Positions 1 to 6,987 are shown, counted from the first letter of the stretch. The stretch is 12,270 nucleotides of DNA from GCA-002282575 sp964493995 (GCA_964493995.1 CAZBQD010000050.1:1-12270), one strand, 5' to 3'. Numbers and translations: made by a program. Notes: a model not told the origin generated them from the sequence alone.

Positions 1-107
1 AAAGTATGACCGAAACCGCGTTCAAGCGGTTCCAGTGTTACTTGACTATGTGTGCTCGACAAACGCACCACATCGACTAAACGTGGCGTCAGCAACTCAT
101 TCATCAT
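1..107 (-). CDS. rpoA: RNA polymerase alpha subunit, N-terminal fragment (cut by window edge)
   Basis: The first 35 codons of the RNA polymerase alpha subunit are visible; the gene runs off the left edge. The peptide begins MMNELLTPRLVD and ends with LEPLERGFGHT, the hallmark of the alpha N-terminal domain that dimerises and nucleates beta/beta' assembly. An AAGGA Shine-Dalgarno motif lies 9 nt before the ATG at 105-107; a second in-frame ATG follows directly at 102-104 and could also be used. The N-terminus before PRLVD is three residues shorter than in E. coli as I recall it. It starts 35 nt after rpsD as the fourth alpha-block gene; rplQ would be expected next but lies outside. Confidence 0.97.
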   Translation of the reverse strand, partial: MMNELLTPRLVDVVRLSSTHSQVTLEPLERGFGHT

Positions 108-142
108 TTCTCGCTATCCTTGGGATCAACCCTTTTTACGGA

Positions 143-763
143 TTACTTAGAATACAACTCGACAATCAAGTGTTCTTTAATATCAGCAGACAAATCGCTA
201 CGATCTGGCAATGATTTAAATACACCTTCAAACTTGCTGTGATCTACTTCTACCCAAGAAGGCATGCCTTTACGACCAGCCAACTCCATAGCAGTAGCAA
301 TACGTTGATGCGAACGAGCGCGCTCGCGAACGCTAACCACATCACCTGCTTTAACTTGCATTGAAGCAATGCTAGCAGTACGACCGTTGATCATAATCAA
401 ACGGTGCGAAACGATTTGACGCGCTTCGGCACGAGTTGAAGCGAAACCCATACGATAAACAACGTTATCTAAACGACCTTCCAACAACTGTAACAAGTTT
501 TCACCTGTTGAGCCTTTAAGACGTGCAGCTTCTTTGAAGTAGCTAGCAAATTGCTTTTCTAATACACCATAAATACGACGCACTTTTTGCTTTTCACGCA
601 ACTGAATACGATATTCAGTTGGCTTAGAAACAGCTGCGCCATGTTGACCTGGTGCTTGTTGTAAATTACATTTACTTTCTAGCGGACGTAAAGCACTTTT
701 CAGTTCTAGATCAGTACCTTCGCGACGAGAAAGTTTACATTTTGGACCAATATATCTTGCCAT
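143..763 (-). CDS. rpsD: 30S ribosomal protein S4
   Basis: S4 is a primary 16S rRNA binder that nucleates the 5' domain of the 30S body, helps maintain decoding accuracy, and in E. coli represses its own alpha operon. The protein has 206 residues, the E. coli length, and starts MARYIGPKCKLSRREG. The S4 RNA-binding domain covers about residues 96-158 (GRLDNVVYRMGF onward) and the C-terminus is SADIKEHLIVELYSK. Cysteines occur at 9 and 32 only; the zinc-binding S4 form has four N-terminal cysteines, so this is a zinc-free form with one extra cysteine compared with E. coli. It starts 15 nt after rpsK with an AGGG motif upstream. Confidence 0.99.
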   Translation of the reverse strand: MARYIGPKCKLSRREGTDLELKSALRPLESKCNLQQAPGQHGAAVSKPTEYRIQLREKQKVRRIYGVLEKQFASYFKEAARLKGSTGENLLQLLEGRLDNVVYRMGFASTRAEARQIVSHRLIMINGRTASIASMQVKAGDVVSVRERARSHQRIATAMELAGRKGMPSWVEVDHSKFEGVFKSLPDRSDLSADIKEHLIVELYSK

Positions 764-778
764 GAAAACTAACCCTGC

Positions 779-1174
779 TTACACACGACGTTTCTTCGGA
801 GGACGGCAACCATTATGAGGAATGGGCGTCACATCGGAGATGTTCAAAATTTTAAAACCGAGCGCATTTAAAGCACGGACAGCTGATTCGCGACCAGGAC
901 CTGGTCCTTTAATGCGAACATCCATGTTCTTAACGCCATATTCAAGCGCTACAGTACCAGCACGTTCAGCCGCTACCTGAGCAGCAAAAGGGGTACTTTT
1001 ACGTGAGCCACGGAAACCACTACCACCAGCAGTTGCCCAGCTAAGTACGTTGCCTTGACGATCAGAAATACTAACAATAGTATTGTTAAAGCTTGCATGC
1101 ACATGCGCAATCGCGTCATTTACCGTAATTTTAATTTTCTTACGGACGCGTGAATCTTTGGAAGGTCTAGCCAT
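779..1174 (-). CDS. rpsK: 30S ribosomal protein S11
   Basis: S11 sits on the 30S platform and contacts the mRNA/E-site region and S18. The 131 residues include FNNTIVSISDRQGNVL, the glycine-rich ATAGGSGFRGSRKSTPF stretch (about 48-63), KGPGPGRES (about 89-97) and the C-terminal PIPHNGCRPPKKRRV. The Asn-Gly pair at 121-122 corresponds to the E. coli position where Asn converts to isoaspartate. The first ~20 residues (SKDSRVRKKIKITVND) differ most from E. coli S11, which is usual for the family. It is the second gene of the alpha block, 19 nt after rpsM, followed by rpsD after 15 nt. Confidence 0.99.
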   Translation of the reverse strand: MARPSKDSRVRKKIKITVNDAIAHVHASFNNTIVSISDRQGNVLSWATAGGSGFRGSRKSTPFAAQVAAERAGTVALEYGVKNMDVRIKGPGPGRESAVRALNALGFKILNISDVTPIPHNGCRPPKKRRV

Positions 1175-1193
1175 CTTGATTCTCTCTTCCTAA

Positions 1194-1550
1194 TTATTTC
1201 TTGATTGCTTTGCGTGGACCCTTACGAGTACGCGCATTAGTCTTGGTACGTTGACCACGCACAGGCAAGCCACGGCGATGACGAATACCACGGAAACAAC
1301 CCATGTCCATCAAACGCTTGATGCTCATGGATACTTCACGACGTAAGTCACCTTCGACAGCAAACGTACCCACTTGCGCACGAATAGCTTCTAATTGATC
1401 TTCCGTCAATTCACGTACTTTAGTCGTAGGATTAATACCTACGGCAGCACAAATACTTTTAGCACGTGTGGGACCAACGCCATAAATAGCGCGCAATCCA
1501 ATCACAAGGTGCTTATTGACTGGGATGTTTACACCAGCAATACGGGCCAT
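1194..1550 (-). CDS. rpsM: 30S ribosomal protein S13
   Basis: S13 lies in the 30S head and forms intersubunit bridges with 23S rRNA and L5 while touching the P-site tRNA through its basic tail. With the start at 1550 the protein has 118 residues, the E. coli length, beginning MARIAGVNIP. Helix-hairpin-helix-type residues GLRAIYGVGPTRAK lie near 19-32, and the tail ends RTKTNARTRKGPRKAIKK. An in-frame ATG six bases upstream (1554-1556) would add MG, but its spacing to the AGGAG motif is only 3 nt against 9 nt for the chosen start. It is the first gene of the alpha block and has its own promoter in the gap after secY. Confidence 0.98.
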   Translation of the reverse strand: MARIAGVNIPVNKHLVIGLRAIYGVGPTRAKSICAAVGINPTTKVRELTEDQLEAIRAQVGTFAVEGDLRREVSMSIKRLMDMGCFRGIRHRRGLPVRGQRTKTNARTRKGPRKAIKK

Positions 1551-1559
1551 ACCCATCTA

Positions 1560-1564
1560 CTCCT
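1560..1564 (-). promoter_or_regulatory. Ribosome binding site that decides the rpsM start
   Basis: The minus strand reads AGGAG here, followed by TAG ATG GGT ATG. It is 3 nt from the first ATG and 9 nt from the second. Normal spacing and the family N-terminus (MARIAG) both favour the second ATG, at 1548-1550. Confidence 0.85.
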
Positions 1565-1589
1565 AAAATTTTGTATGCCAAAGCGGGAA

Positions 1590-1625
1590 ACTCGCAATTA
1601 TAGCAAGTTAACCCACCTCATTCAA
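1590..1625 (-). promoter_or_regulatory. Sigma-70 promoter of the alpha block (before rpsM)
   Basis: On the minus strand a -35 element TTGAAT (1620-1625) is followed after exactly 17 nt by a perfect -10 TATAAT (1597-1602). The bases TGC just upstream of the -10 form an extended -10 element. Transcription would start near 1590, leaving a leader of about 40 nt before rpsM. The promoter lies wholly in the 80-nt secY-rpsM gap. In E. coli the alpha operon also has its own promoter upstream of rpsM. Seen: the hexamers and spacing. Inferred: activity. Confidence 0.8.
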
Positions 1626-1630
1626 GCTTA

Positions 1631-2941
1631 TTAACGCATCTGCATTTTCTTCATCATACCTGGGTATTGACCCGACATAATGAATGATTGCATTTGAGTC
1701 ATGAAATCCATCACAACTACCACGATGATCAATAATGAAGTGCCACCGAAATAAAAGGGGACATTCCAATAAAGAATCAAAAACTCAGGCAACAAACAGA
1801 CGGCTGTAATATACAACGCACCTGCTAAAGTCAACCGACTCATAATGGTATCTAGATAGCGCGCCGTTTGATCACCCGGACGAATACCTGGTATAAAGGC
1901 ACCCGAACGTCGTAAATTATCGGCTGTATCTTTCGGATTAAACACAACAGCGGTATAAAAGAACGTAAAGAACAATATCGCTAAAGCATATAACCCAACA
2001 TACAGCGGCTGACCTGGCGACAAGGTTGTCGCAATGTCTTTAAGCCAACCCATATTTTCACCAGAACCAAACCATCCGCCCAATGAAGCCGGAAATAGAA
2101 TGATGCTCGATGCGAAAATAGGAGGAATAACTCCCGCCATGTTTAATTTGAACGGAATGTGAGTAACCTGTTGTTGAAACATGGCACGCGCATTCGTTCT
2201 CTGTGAGAAGTGAACCGTAATTTTACGTTGACCACTTTCCACAAATACGACGAAGGCAGTTACTAATAGAATAACAGCCAACAACAAGAAAACGACAAAA
2301 ACACCTAACTCACCCGTGCTAACCAGCTCAAGCGTACCACCAAAAGCTGATGGTAAACCGGCAACGATACCAGCAAAAATGATAATAGAGATGCCGTTAC
2401 CCATACCACGCTCGGTAATTTGCTCGCCTAACCACATTAGAAAAATGGTACCAGCAACCAAAGTAGAGACTGCTATGAGTTTAAAACCTAAACCGGGATC
2501 AATAACGACAGAAAGCCCATTGATCTGTTGAGCCTCAAGTGCAATCGCCACACCCAACGCCTGAAAGGTTGCCAATGCAACCGTACCATAACGTGTATAT
2601 TGAGTGATTTTACGACGTCCACTTTCTCCCTCTTTCTTGAGTTGCTCTAACGTTGGCGAAACAATCGTCAACAGTTGTACAATAATCGAGGCAGAAATAT
2701 AAGGCATAATGCCCAAGGCAAGAACAGATAAACGCTCCAAGGCACCACCCGAGAACATGTTAAACATGTCCAGAATCGTGCCTTTTTGCTGAGCGAACAT
2801 CGCAGCTAAAGCGATGGGATCAATAGATGGAACCGGGATATGAGCCCCTAATCGATAAACGATTAGCGCACCAATCACGAAAAAGATGCGCTGAACCAGT
2901 TCTTGAGACCAACTTGTTTGTGCTGATGTCATTGCCGACAT
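1631..2941 (-). CDS. secY: Preprotein translocase channel subunit SecY
   Basis: SecY is the ten-helix inner-membrane channel of the Sec translocon, working with SecE, SecG and SecA or a translating ribosome. The protein has 436 residues. TM1 spans about 18-38 (FFVIGALIVYRLG), and the plug/TM2 region about 56-92 includes NMFSGGALERLSVLALGIMP. The cytosolic loop at 98-118 contains KKEGESGRRKITQYTRYG; LGEQITERGMGNGISIIIF is at 171-189. The last cytosolic loop contains GAFIPGIRPGDQTA, with Arg354 matching the functionally essential E. coli Arg357. The ATG at 2939-2941 follows the rplO stop after 2 nt; a second in-frame ATG is three codons downstream. Only a weak ribosome-binding site is visible, so translation is probably coupled to rplO. 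Confidence 0.99.
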   Translation of the reverse strand: MSAMTSAQTSWSQELVQRIFFVIGALIVYRLGAHIPVPSIDPIALAAMFAQQKGTILDMFNMFSGGALERLSVLALGIMPYISASIIVQLLTIVSPTLEQLKKEGESGRRKITQYTRYGTVALATFQALGVAIALEAQQINGLSVVIDPGLGFKLIAVSTLVAGTIFLMWLGEQITERGMGNGISIIIFAGIVAGLPSAFGGTLELVSTGELGVFVVFLLLAVILLVTAFVVFVESGQRKITVHFSQRTNARAMFQQQVTHIPFKLNMAGVIPPIFASSIILFPASLGGWFGSGENMGWLKDIATTLSPGQPLYVGLYALAILFFTFFYTAVVFNPKDTADNLRRSGAFIPGIRPGDQTARYLDTIMSRLTLAGALYITAVCLLPEFLILYWNVPFYFGGTSLLIIVVVVMDFMTQMQSFIMSGQYPGMMKKMQMR

Positions 2942-2943
2942 AG

Positions 2944-3381
2944 TTAAGCTTCTTTAACCTGACCACCAGCTGCTTCGATTGCAGCTTTAGCCGTTGCTGT
3001 CGCTTTTATACCAACCAAAGTGACTGCTTTAGTGATGTTACCGCTACCCATAACTTTTACAAAGTTATATTTGCCACCGACTAAACCAGCTGCCTTCAAT
3101 ACAGCAATGTCAATCACATCAACATCAATCGCATTCAATGCGTCTAAGCGTAGATCCGTAGTTTTCAGTGCCTTTTGTGACACAAAACCGAACTTAGGCA
3201 AACGACGTTGCAGAGGCATCTGACCACCCTCAAAGCCTACCTTATGGTAGCCACCTGAACGTGATTTTTGACCTTTATGACCTTTACCGGAAGTTTTACC
3301 CAGATTTGAGCCAATACCACGACCCAAACGTTTAGGCGCTTTTTTCGCACCAAATGCTGGTGCTAGATCGTTTAAACGCAT
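2944..3381 (-). CDS. rplO: 50S ribosomal protein L15
   Basis: L15 is a late-assembly 50S protein with a long basic N-terminal extension that threads into 23S rRNA. The 145 residues start MRLNDLAPAFGAKKAPKR and include the glycine/lysine-rich block GRGIGSNLGKTSGKGHKGQK (about 20-39) and RSGGYHKVGFEGGQMPLQRR (about 41-60). The ATG overlaps the rpmD stop by one base (TGATG), with a GAGGT motif 6 nt upstream. Reading from the TTG one codon earlier would give 146 residues but no family-like N-terminus, so the ATG is preferred. secY follows after 2 nt. Confidence 0.98.
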   Translation of the reverse strand: MRLNDLAPAFGAKKAPKRLGRGIGSNLGKTSGKGHKGQKSRSGGYHKVGFEGGQMPLQRRLPKFGFVSQKALKTTDLRLDALNAIDVDVIDIAVLKAAGLVGGKYNFVKVMGSGNITKAVTLVGIKATATAKAAIEAAGGQVKEA

Positions 3382-3563
3382 CAAGCCACCTCTTCCACTT
3401 TAACTAAGTAGCTAATCGTACGAATCATGCCACGCACTTCCGGAGAATCCTTAAGCACACGTGAATGATTCACTTTACGCAAGCCCAAGCCTTTAACACA
3501 ACCAATGTGGTTAGGTTTACGACCAATAGGGCTTTTAACCAATGTAACTTTAACTTGTGACAT
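3381..3563 (-). CDS. rpmD: 50S ribosomal protein L30
   Basis: L30 is a small 50S protein of the bacterial short type (60 residues, against 59 in E. coli). The family pattern is clear: KVTLVKSPIGRKPNHIGCVK near the N-terminus, the motif GLGLRKVNHS (about 25-34) and the C-terminal EVRGMIRTISYLVKVEE. It starts 2 nt after the rpsE stop with AGGA 8 nt before the ATG, and its TGA stop shares a base with the rplO ATG, implying coupling. Confidence 0.98.
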   Translation of the reverse strand: MSQVKVTLVKSPIGRKPNHIGCVKGLGLRKVNHSRVLKDSPEVRGMIRTISYLVKVEEVA

Positions 3564-3565
3564 GA

Positions 3566-4084
3566 TTAGTTTCCTAACACTTCAGCGACGGTTTTACCAC
3601 GTTTAGCCGCAATGTAATCAACTGTATGCATTTCTGTCAAACCTTTAACGGCTGCACGCACAACGTTACCGTCATTACGCGAACCTGTGATTTTTGACAT
3701 AATGTTATGCACACCTGCTGCTTCCATTACCGCACGCATAGCACCACCGGCAATAACACCAGTACCTTCAGAAGCAGGAACCAGCGTAATTTTAGTTGCA
3801 CCAAATTCTGCAATCGTTGGATGCACAATCGTGCCCTTGGCAAGGGGAACTTCACGCATTGTTTGTTTAGCACGATCCATCGCTTTTTTAATCGCGACAG
3901 GTACTTCACGTGCCTTACCCGATCCAAAGCCAACGCGACCGTTACCATCACCCACTACTGTCAGCGCAGAGAAAGTCATAACACGACCACCCTTAACGAC
4001 TTTAGTAACGCGACGGATTGACACCAACTTCTCGATCAACGCATCTTGCTGTTGATCATTTTTGTCTTCAATTTCAACGCTCAT
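3566..4084 (-). CDS. rpsE: 30S ribosomal protein S5
   Basis: S5 sits at the back of the 30S near the mRNA entry tunnel and, with S3 and S4, takes part in helicase activity and accuracy. The 172 residues include the N-terminal double-stranded-RNA-binding-like domain (about 20-85) with VKGGRVMTFSALTVVGDGNG and FGSGKAREVP, then the C-terminal domain with PASEGTGVIAGGAMRAVMEA and AAKRGKTVAEVLG. The KGGR loop at 31-34, where E. coli spectinomycin-resistance substitutions map, looks wild type. The N-terminus is five residues longer than in E. coli and acidic/glutamine-rich (EIEDKNDQQQD). AAGGA lies 8 nt before the start; rplR is 11 nt upstream. Confidence 0.99.
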   Translation of the reverse strand: MSVEIEDKNDQQQDALIEKLVSIRRVTKVVKGGRVMTFSALTVVGDGNGRVGFGSGKAREVPVAIKKAMDRAKQTMREVPLAKGTIVHPTIAEFGATKITLVPASEGTGVIAGGAMRAVMEAAGVHNIMSKITGSRNDGNVVRAAVKGLTEMHTVDYIAAKRGKTVAEVLGN

Positions 4085-4095
4085 TTTGTCAATCC

Positions 4096-4449
4096 TTAGA
4101 ATTTGAGACCGGCTTCACGAGCGGCATCAGCTAATGCTTTAACACGACCGTGATACAGGAAACCGGAGCGATCAAATGCGACTGCTTCAACACCCGCTTG
4201 TTTTGCACGCTCAGCAATGGTTTTACCAATTACTGCAGCTGCTTCCGCGTTACCTGTATATTTGATTCCCGTTGCAATCGCTTTTTCAACAGTCGAAGCG
4301 GCTGCAAGTACAGAACACCCATCAGCTGAAATCAACTGTGCGTACATATGACGAGGTGTACGCATGATGCTCAAACGTGGCATGCGTAATTCGCGGATTT
4401 TCATACGCGTGCGCTTAGCACGACGTAGACGACTGGTCTTTTTATCCAT
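4096..4449 (-). CDS. rplR: 50S ribosomal protein L18
   Basis: L18 binds 5S rRNA with L5 and L25 in the central protuberance. The 117 residues equal the E. coli length. The basic N-terminus MDKKTSRLRRAKRTRMK is followed by MRTPRHMYAQLIS, VLAAASTVEKAI and the C-terminal FDRSGFLYHGRVKALADAAR. It starts 10 nt after rplF with an AGGG motif about 7 nt before the ATG. Confidence 0.99.
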   Translation of the reverse strand: MDKKTSRLRRAKRTRMKIRELRMPRLSIMRTPRHMYAQLISADGCSVLAAASTVEKAIATGIKYTGNAEAAAVIGKTIAERAKQAGVEAVAFDRSGFLYHGRVKALADAAREAGLKF

Positions 4450-4459
4450 GTCTTAACCC

Positions 4460-4993
4460 TTATTTCTTCTTCACTTCCTTACGAATGATAACTTCATCCG
4501 CATACTTAACACCCTTACCTTTATAAGGCTCAGGAGGACGGTAGCCACGAATCTCTGCAGCCACTTGACCCAAGACTTCTTTATTGATTCCCTTAAGAAC
4601 AATTTCAGTCTGTGATGGGGTTTCAGCAGTGATTCCAGCAGGCAACTGATGAACGACAGGATGTGAAAAACCTAAACTTAGGTTAACCGCATTACCTTGA
4701 GCTGCAGCACGATAACCAACGCCAACTAACAAGAGTTTACGTTCGAAACCAGCGCTTACACCTTGAATCATGTTTGCTAAGTTGGCGCGCATGGTACCTG
4801 CTTGAGTCCAAGCAGAAGCAGTATCGTTCGCTACATTAACAACAACATCAGAACCTTCAACAGCTACAGTAACTAATGGATGAACACTACGTGTTAACGA
4901 GCCTTTAGCTCCCTTAACCGTAACGCTACCGTTAGCAACCGACAATTCAACGCCTTTAGGAAGCGCAATTGGTTTTTTAGCAATACGAGACAT
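4460..4993 (-). CDS. rplF: 50S ribosomal protein L6
   Basis: L6 binds near the sarcin-ricin loop and stalk base of 23S rRNA, where translation factors dock. The family start MSRIAKKPIALPKG and an AAGGAG motif 7 nt upstream (5001-5006) fix the ATG at 4991-4993, giving 177 residues, the E. coli length. Two repeated domains are expected; visible signatures include LLVGVGYRAAAQGNAVNLSL, GFSHPVVHQLPAGI and the C-terminal PPEPYKGKGVKYADEV. The frame stays open for nine codons upstream, overlapping the rpsH stop, but that extension does not resemble the family. The rpsH stop codon overlaps the ribosome-binding site. Confidence 0.98.
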   Translation of the reverse strand: MSRIAKKPIALPKGVELSVANGSVTVKGAKGSLTRSVHPLVTVAVEGSDVVVNVANDTASAWTQAGTMRANLANMIQGVSAGFERKLLLVGVGYRAAAQGNAVNLSLGFSHPVVHQLPAGITAETPSQTEIVLKGINKEVLGQVAAEIRGYRPPEPYKGKGVKYADEVIIRKEVKKK

Positions 4994-5004
4994 CGCACAA
5001 CTCC

Positions 5005-5400
5005 TTAGGCAATCGTACAAATGACTTCGCCACCCATGCCCGCGTTGCGTGCTTGGCTGTCGGTCATAATGCCGCGTGAAGTTGAAACAATAGCAATACC
5101 CAAACCGCCCATTACTTTAGGTAATTCATCTTTACCTTTGTAAATACGCAAGCCAGGACGGCTTACACGTTTGACTGATTCGATTACAGGTTTGCCCTGA
5201 AAATATTTTAGCTCAATCGTCAAGTTAGTTAATGCGCCATCACTAGTTTCAGCGAAGTCAGCAATGTAACCTTCATTTTTGAGCACAGTTGCAATCGCTT
5301 TCTTCATTTTAGAAGAAGGCATTGGCACCGTACGATGGTTTGCACGTTGCGCATTCGAAATGCGAACCAGCATATCACCAATAGGGTCAGACATACTCAT
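5005..5400 (-). CDS. rpsH: 30S ribosomal protein S8
   Basis: S8 binds helix 21 of 16S rRNA during assembly of the central domain and in E. coli also represses the spc operon by binding mRNA around the rplE start. The 131 residues begin MSMSDPIGDMLVRISNAQ and include MPSSKMKKAIATVLKNEGYI, KYFQGKPVIESVKRVSRPG and the C-terminal GIAIVSTSRGIMTDSQARNA. The first ATG (5398-5400) has AAGGA 9 nt upstream; the second, two codons later, would be too far away. A hairpin that could serve as its mRNA target is at 6249-6293. Confidence 0.99.
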   Translation of the reverse strand: MSMSDPIGDMLVRISNAQRANHRTVPMPSSKMKKAIATVLKNEGYIADFAETSDGALTNLTIELKYFQGKPVIESVKRVSRPGLRIYKGKDELPKVMGGLGIAIVSTSRGIMTDSQARNAGMGGEVICTIA

Positions 5401-5424
5401 GGTCTATGATCCTTCTAGAAATAC

Positions 5425-5730
5425 TTACCAGCTTGCCTTGCGCAAACCGGGAATTTCCCCGCGCATGGTTAGCTCACGCAGCTTGTTACGGCACAAACCG
5501 AACTTACGATAAACACCGTGTGGACGACCAGTTAGTCGGCAACGACGTTGTTGACGTGTTGGGGCTGAGTCACGAGGCATTTTGTTCAACGCATCAGCCG
5601 CAGCCATACGTTCTTCAAAACTTAATGACGCATCACGGCTTTTAGCACGTAGAGCATCACGTTTAGCCTTATAACGCTCAACCAGTTCGGTACGCTTTTT
5701 ATCGCGTTCAATCATGGAAATTTTAGCCAT
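5425..5730 (-). CDS. rpsN: 30S ribosomal protein S14, long zinc-free form
   Basis: S14 binds in the 30S head near S3, S10 and S19. The protein has 101 residues, the length of the proteobacterial long form, against about 61 for the zinc-ribbon form. The C-terminal core RRCRLTGRPHGVYRKFGLC and MRGEIPGLRKASW identifies the family. It has two single cysteines and no CXXC pairs, so no zinc site is expected. It starts 8 nt after rplE with an AAGGTGAG-like motif upstream and is followed by rpsH after 24 nt. Confidence 0.99.
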   Translation of the reverse strand: MAKISMIERDKKRTELVERYKAKRDALRAKSRDASLSFEERMAAADALNKMPRDSAPTRQQRRCRLTGRPHGVYRKFGLCRNKLRELTMRGEIPGLRKASW

Positions 5731-5738
5731 AACTCACC

Positions 5739-6278
5739 TTACTTCTTGAACGGGAAATTGAAAGCTGCTAATAAAGCTCGGCCTTCTTCATTCGTTTGGG
5801 CAGTTGTTGTGAAGGTAATATTCATACCACGCATCGCATCAACTTTTTCAAATTCGATTTCTGGGAAAATAATCTGCTCTTTAACGCCGAAGTTATAATT
5901 ACCCATACCATCAAAACCTTTTGGATCTAGACCACGGAAGTCACGTACACGAGGTAGTGCAACGTTGATTAAGCGATCTAAAAATTCGTACATTTGCGCA
6001 CCGCGCAATGTTACTTTACAACCAATTGGCCAGCCTTCACGAACTTTAAAGCCCGCAACCGATTTTTTAGCCAATGTTTGCACTGGTTTTTGACCAGCAA
6101 TTTTTTCCATATCGGCAATAGCGTTAGCTAAAACCTTTTTGTCTGCCAAAGCTTCACCCACACCCATATTCAGTGTGATTTTAGTGAGGCGAGGTACCTG
6201 CATAATAGATTTGTAACCAAATTGCGACTGCAATGAAGGTACAACATCTTTGCGGTAAATATCTTTTAAACGTGCCAT
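5739..6278 (-). CDS. rplE: 50S ribosomal protein L5
   Basis: L5 binds 5S rRNA in the central protuberance and bridges to S13 and the P-site tRNA. The 179 residues equal the E. coli length. Signatures are MARLKDIYRKDVVPSL, QVPRLTKITLNMGVGEA, KSVAGFKVREGWPIGCKVTL, DFRGLDPKGFDGMGNYNFG and the C-terminal ALLAAFNFPFKK. The start region has only a GGGTG-like ribosome-binding site, and that site falls in one arm of a hairpin spanning the start codon, so initiation may be controlled or coupled to rplX (15 nt upstream). Confidence 0.99.
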   Translation of the reverse strand: MARLKDIYRKDVVPSLQSQFGYKSIMQVPRLTKITLNMGVGEALADKKVLANAIADMEKIAGQKPVQTLAKKSVAGFKVREGWPIGCKVTLRGAQMYEFLDRLINVALPRVRDFRGLDPKGFDGMGNYNFGVKEQIIFPEIEFEKVDAMRGMNITFTTTAQTNEEGRALLAAFNFPFKK

Positions 6279-6293
6279 CTATACACCCGCAAA
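6249..6293 (-). promoter_or_regulatory. Hairpin over the rplE start, candidate S8 operator
   Basis: On the minus strand TTTGCGG (6287-6293, immediately after the rplX stop) is perfectly complementary to CCGCAAA (6249-6255, inside rplE codons 8-10). The 31-nt loop contains the rplE ATG; part of the only ribosome-binding-site candidate lies in the 5' arm. E. coli S8 represses the spc operon from the same rplX-rplE junction. The pairing is seen; S8 binding is inferred from position. I could not confirm the conserved helix-21-like core. Confidence 0.45.
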
Positions 6294-6605
6294 TCAGTCA
6301 ACGACCTTGCCGGTCGACTTGAAAAAACGCACTTTCTTGCCGTCCACAAATTTGTAACCAATACGGTCAGCTTTTTGTGTTTCAGCGTTATAGAGCGCCA
6401 CATTGGAAGCATGAATGGTCGCTTCCTTTGCAATAATGCCACCTTCAACACCCATAGCTGGATTAGCTTTAACGTGCTTTTTGCGGATATTGACACCTTC
6501 AACCACAATGCGGTCATTTTTAAGAATAGTCGCAACAACGCCACGCTTACCCTTATCACCACCAGTGATTACAACAACTTCATCGCCTTTGCGAATACGG
6601 TTCAT
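6294..6605 (-). CDS. rplX: 50S ribosomal protein L24
   Basis: L24 is an early-assembly 50S protein that binds 23S rRNA domain I and lies near the exit tunnel. The 103 residues (104 in E. coli) open with a KOW motif, MNRIRKGDEVVVITGGDKGK followed by RGVV (about 1-24). VEGVNIRKKHVKANPAMGVE and GGIIAKEATIHASNVALYN follow. GGAG lies 9 nt before the ATG, and rplN ends 13 nt upstream. The TGA stop is followed by the start hairpin of rplE. Confidence 0.99.
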   Translation of the reverse strand: MNRIRKGDEVVVITGGDKGKRGVVATILKNDRIVVEGVNIRKKHVKANPAMGVEGGIIAKEATIHASNVALYNAETQKADRIGYKFVDGKKVRFFKSTGKVVD

Positions 6606-6618
6606 ACTTAAATGCTCC

Positions 6619-6987
6619 TTACAGCACTTCTGGCGCTAGTGAAACGATCTTCATGAATTTCTCACCACGAAGTTCACGAGTCACTGGTCCAAAAATACGG
6701 GTACCGATTGGCTCCTGCTTATTATTCAGGATCACAGCAGCATTATCGTCAAAACGAATTACGCTACCATCTGGACGACGAACACCTTTAGCTGTACGAA
6801 CGACAACCGCAGTGTATACATCACCCTTTTTTACGCGTCCACGTGGCGCAGCGTCTTTGACGCTAACCTTGATTAGATCACCAACGCCAGCATAGCGACG
6901 CTTAGATCCACCTAGGACTTTGATACACATTACTCGTTTAGCGCCTGAGTTATCGGCCACTTCGAGAACTGTCTGCATCTGAATCAT
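6619..6987 (-). CDS. rplN: 50S ribosomal protein L14
   Basis: L14 is a subunit-interface 50S protein contacting L19 and 16S rRNA helix 14, and it is the anti-association target of RsfS in bacteria. The 122 residues start MIQMQTVLEVADNSGAKRV and include CIKVLGGSKRRYAGVGD, VVRTAKGVRRPDGSVIRFD and the C-terminal RELRGEKFMKIVSLAPEVL. The open frame extends 13 codons further upstream, but that stretch is leader sequence, and MIQ is the family start. The ribosome-binding site is an atypical GGGGTG. It is the first gene of the spc block, with its own promoter and about 100 nt of leader. Confidence 0.98.
   Translation of the reverse strand: MIQMQTVLEVADNSGAKRVMCIKVLGGSKRRYAGVGDLIKVSVKDAAPRGRVKKGDVYTAVVVRTAKGVRRPDGSVIRFDDNAAVILNNKQEPIGTRIFGPVTRELRGEKFMKIVSLAPEVL

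Noticed and set aside
3687..4055. Plus-strand open frames opposite rpsE (and similar ones opposite rplX, rpsS, rplB and rplC)
   Set aside because: They are antisense shadows of highly conserved genes, with no recognisable protein, ribosome-binding site or promoter.
4460..5020. A 186-residue reading of rplF overlapping rpsH
   Set aside because: AAGGAG and the MSRIAK start at 4993 match the family and its 177-residue length.
6266..6562. Same-strand 98-residue frame inside rplX
   Set aside because: It is out of frame with a clear L24 gene; its Leu/Arg-rich translation has no family features and it would overlap the rplE start region.
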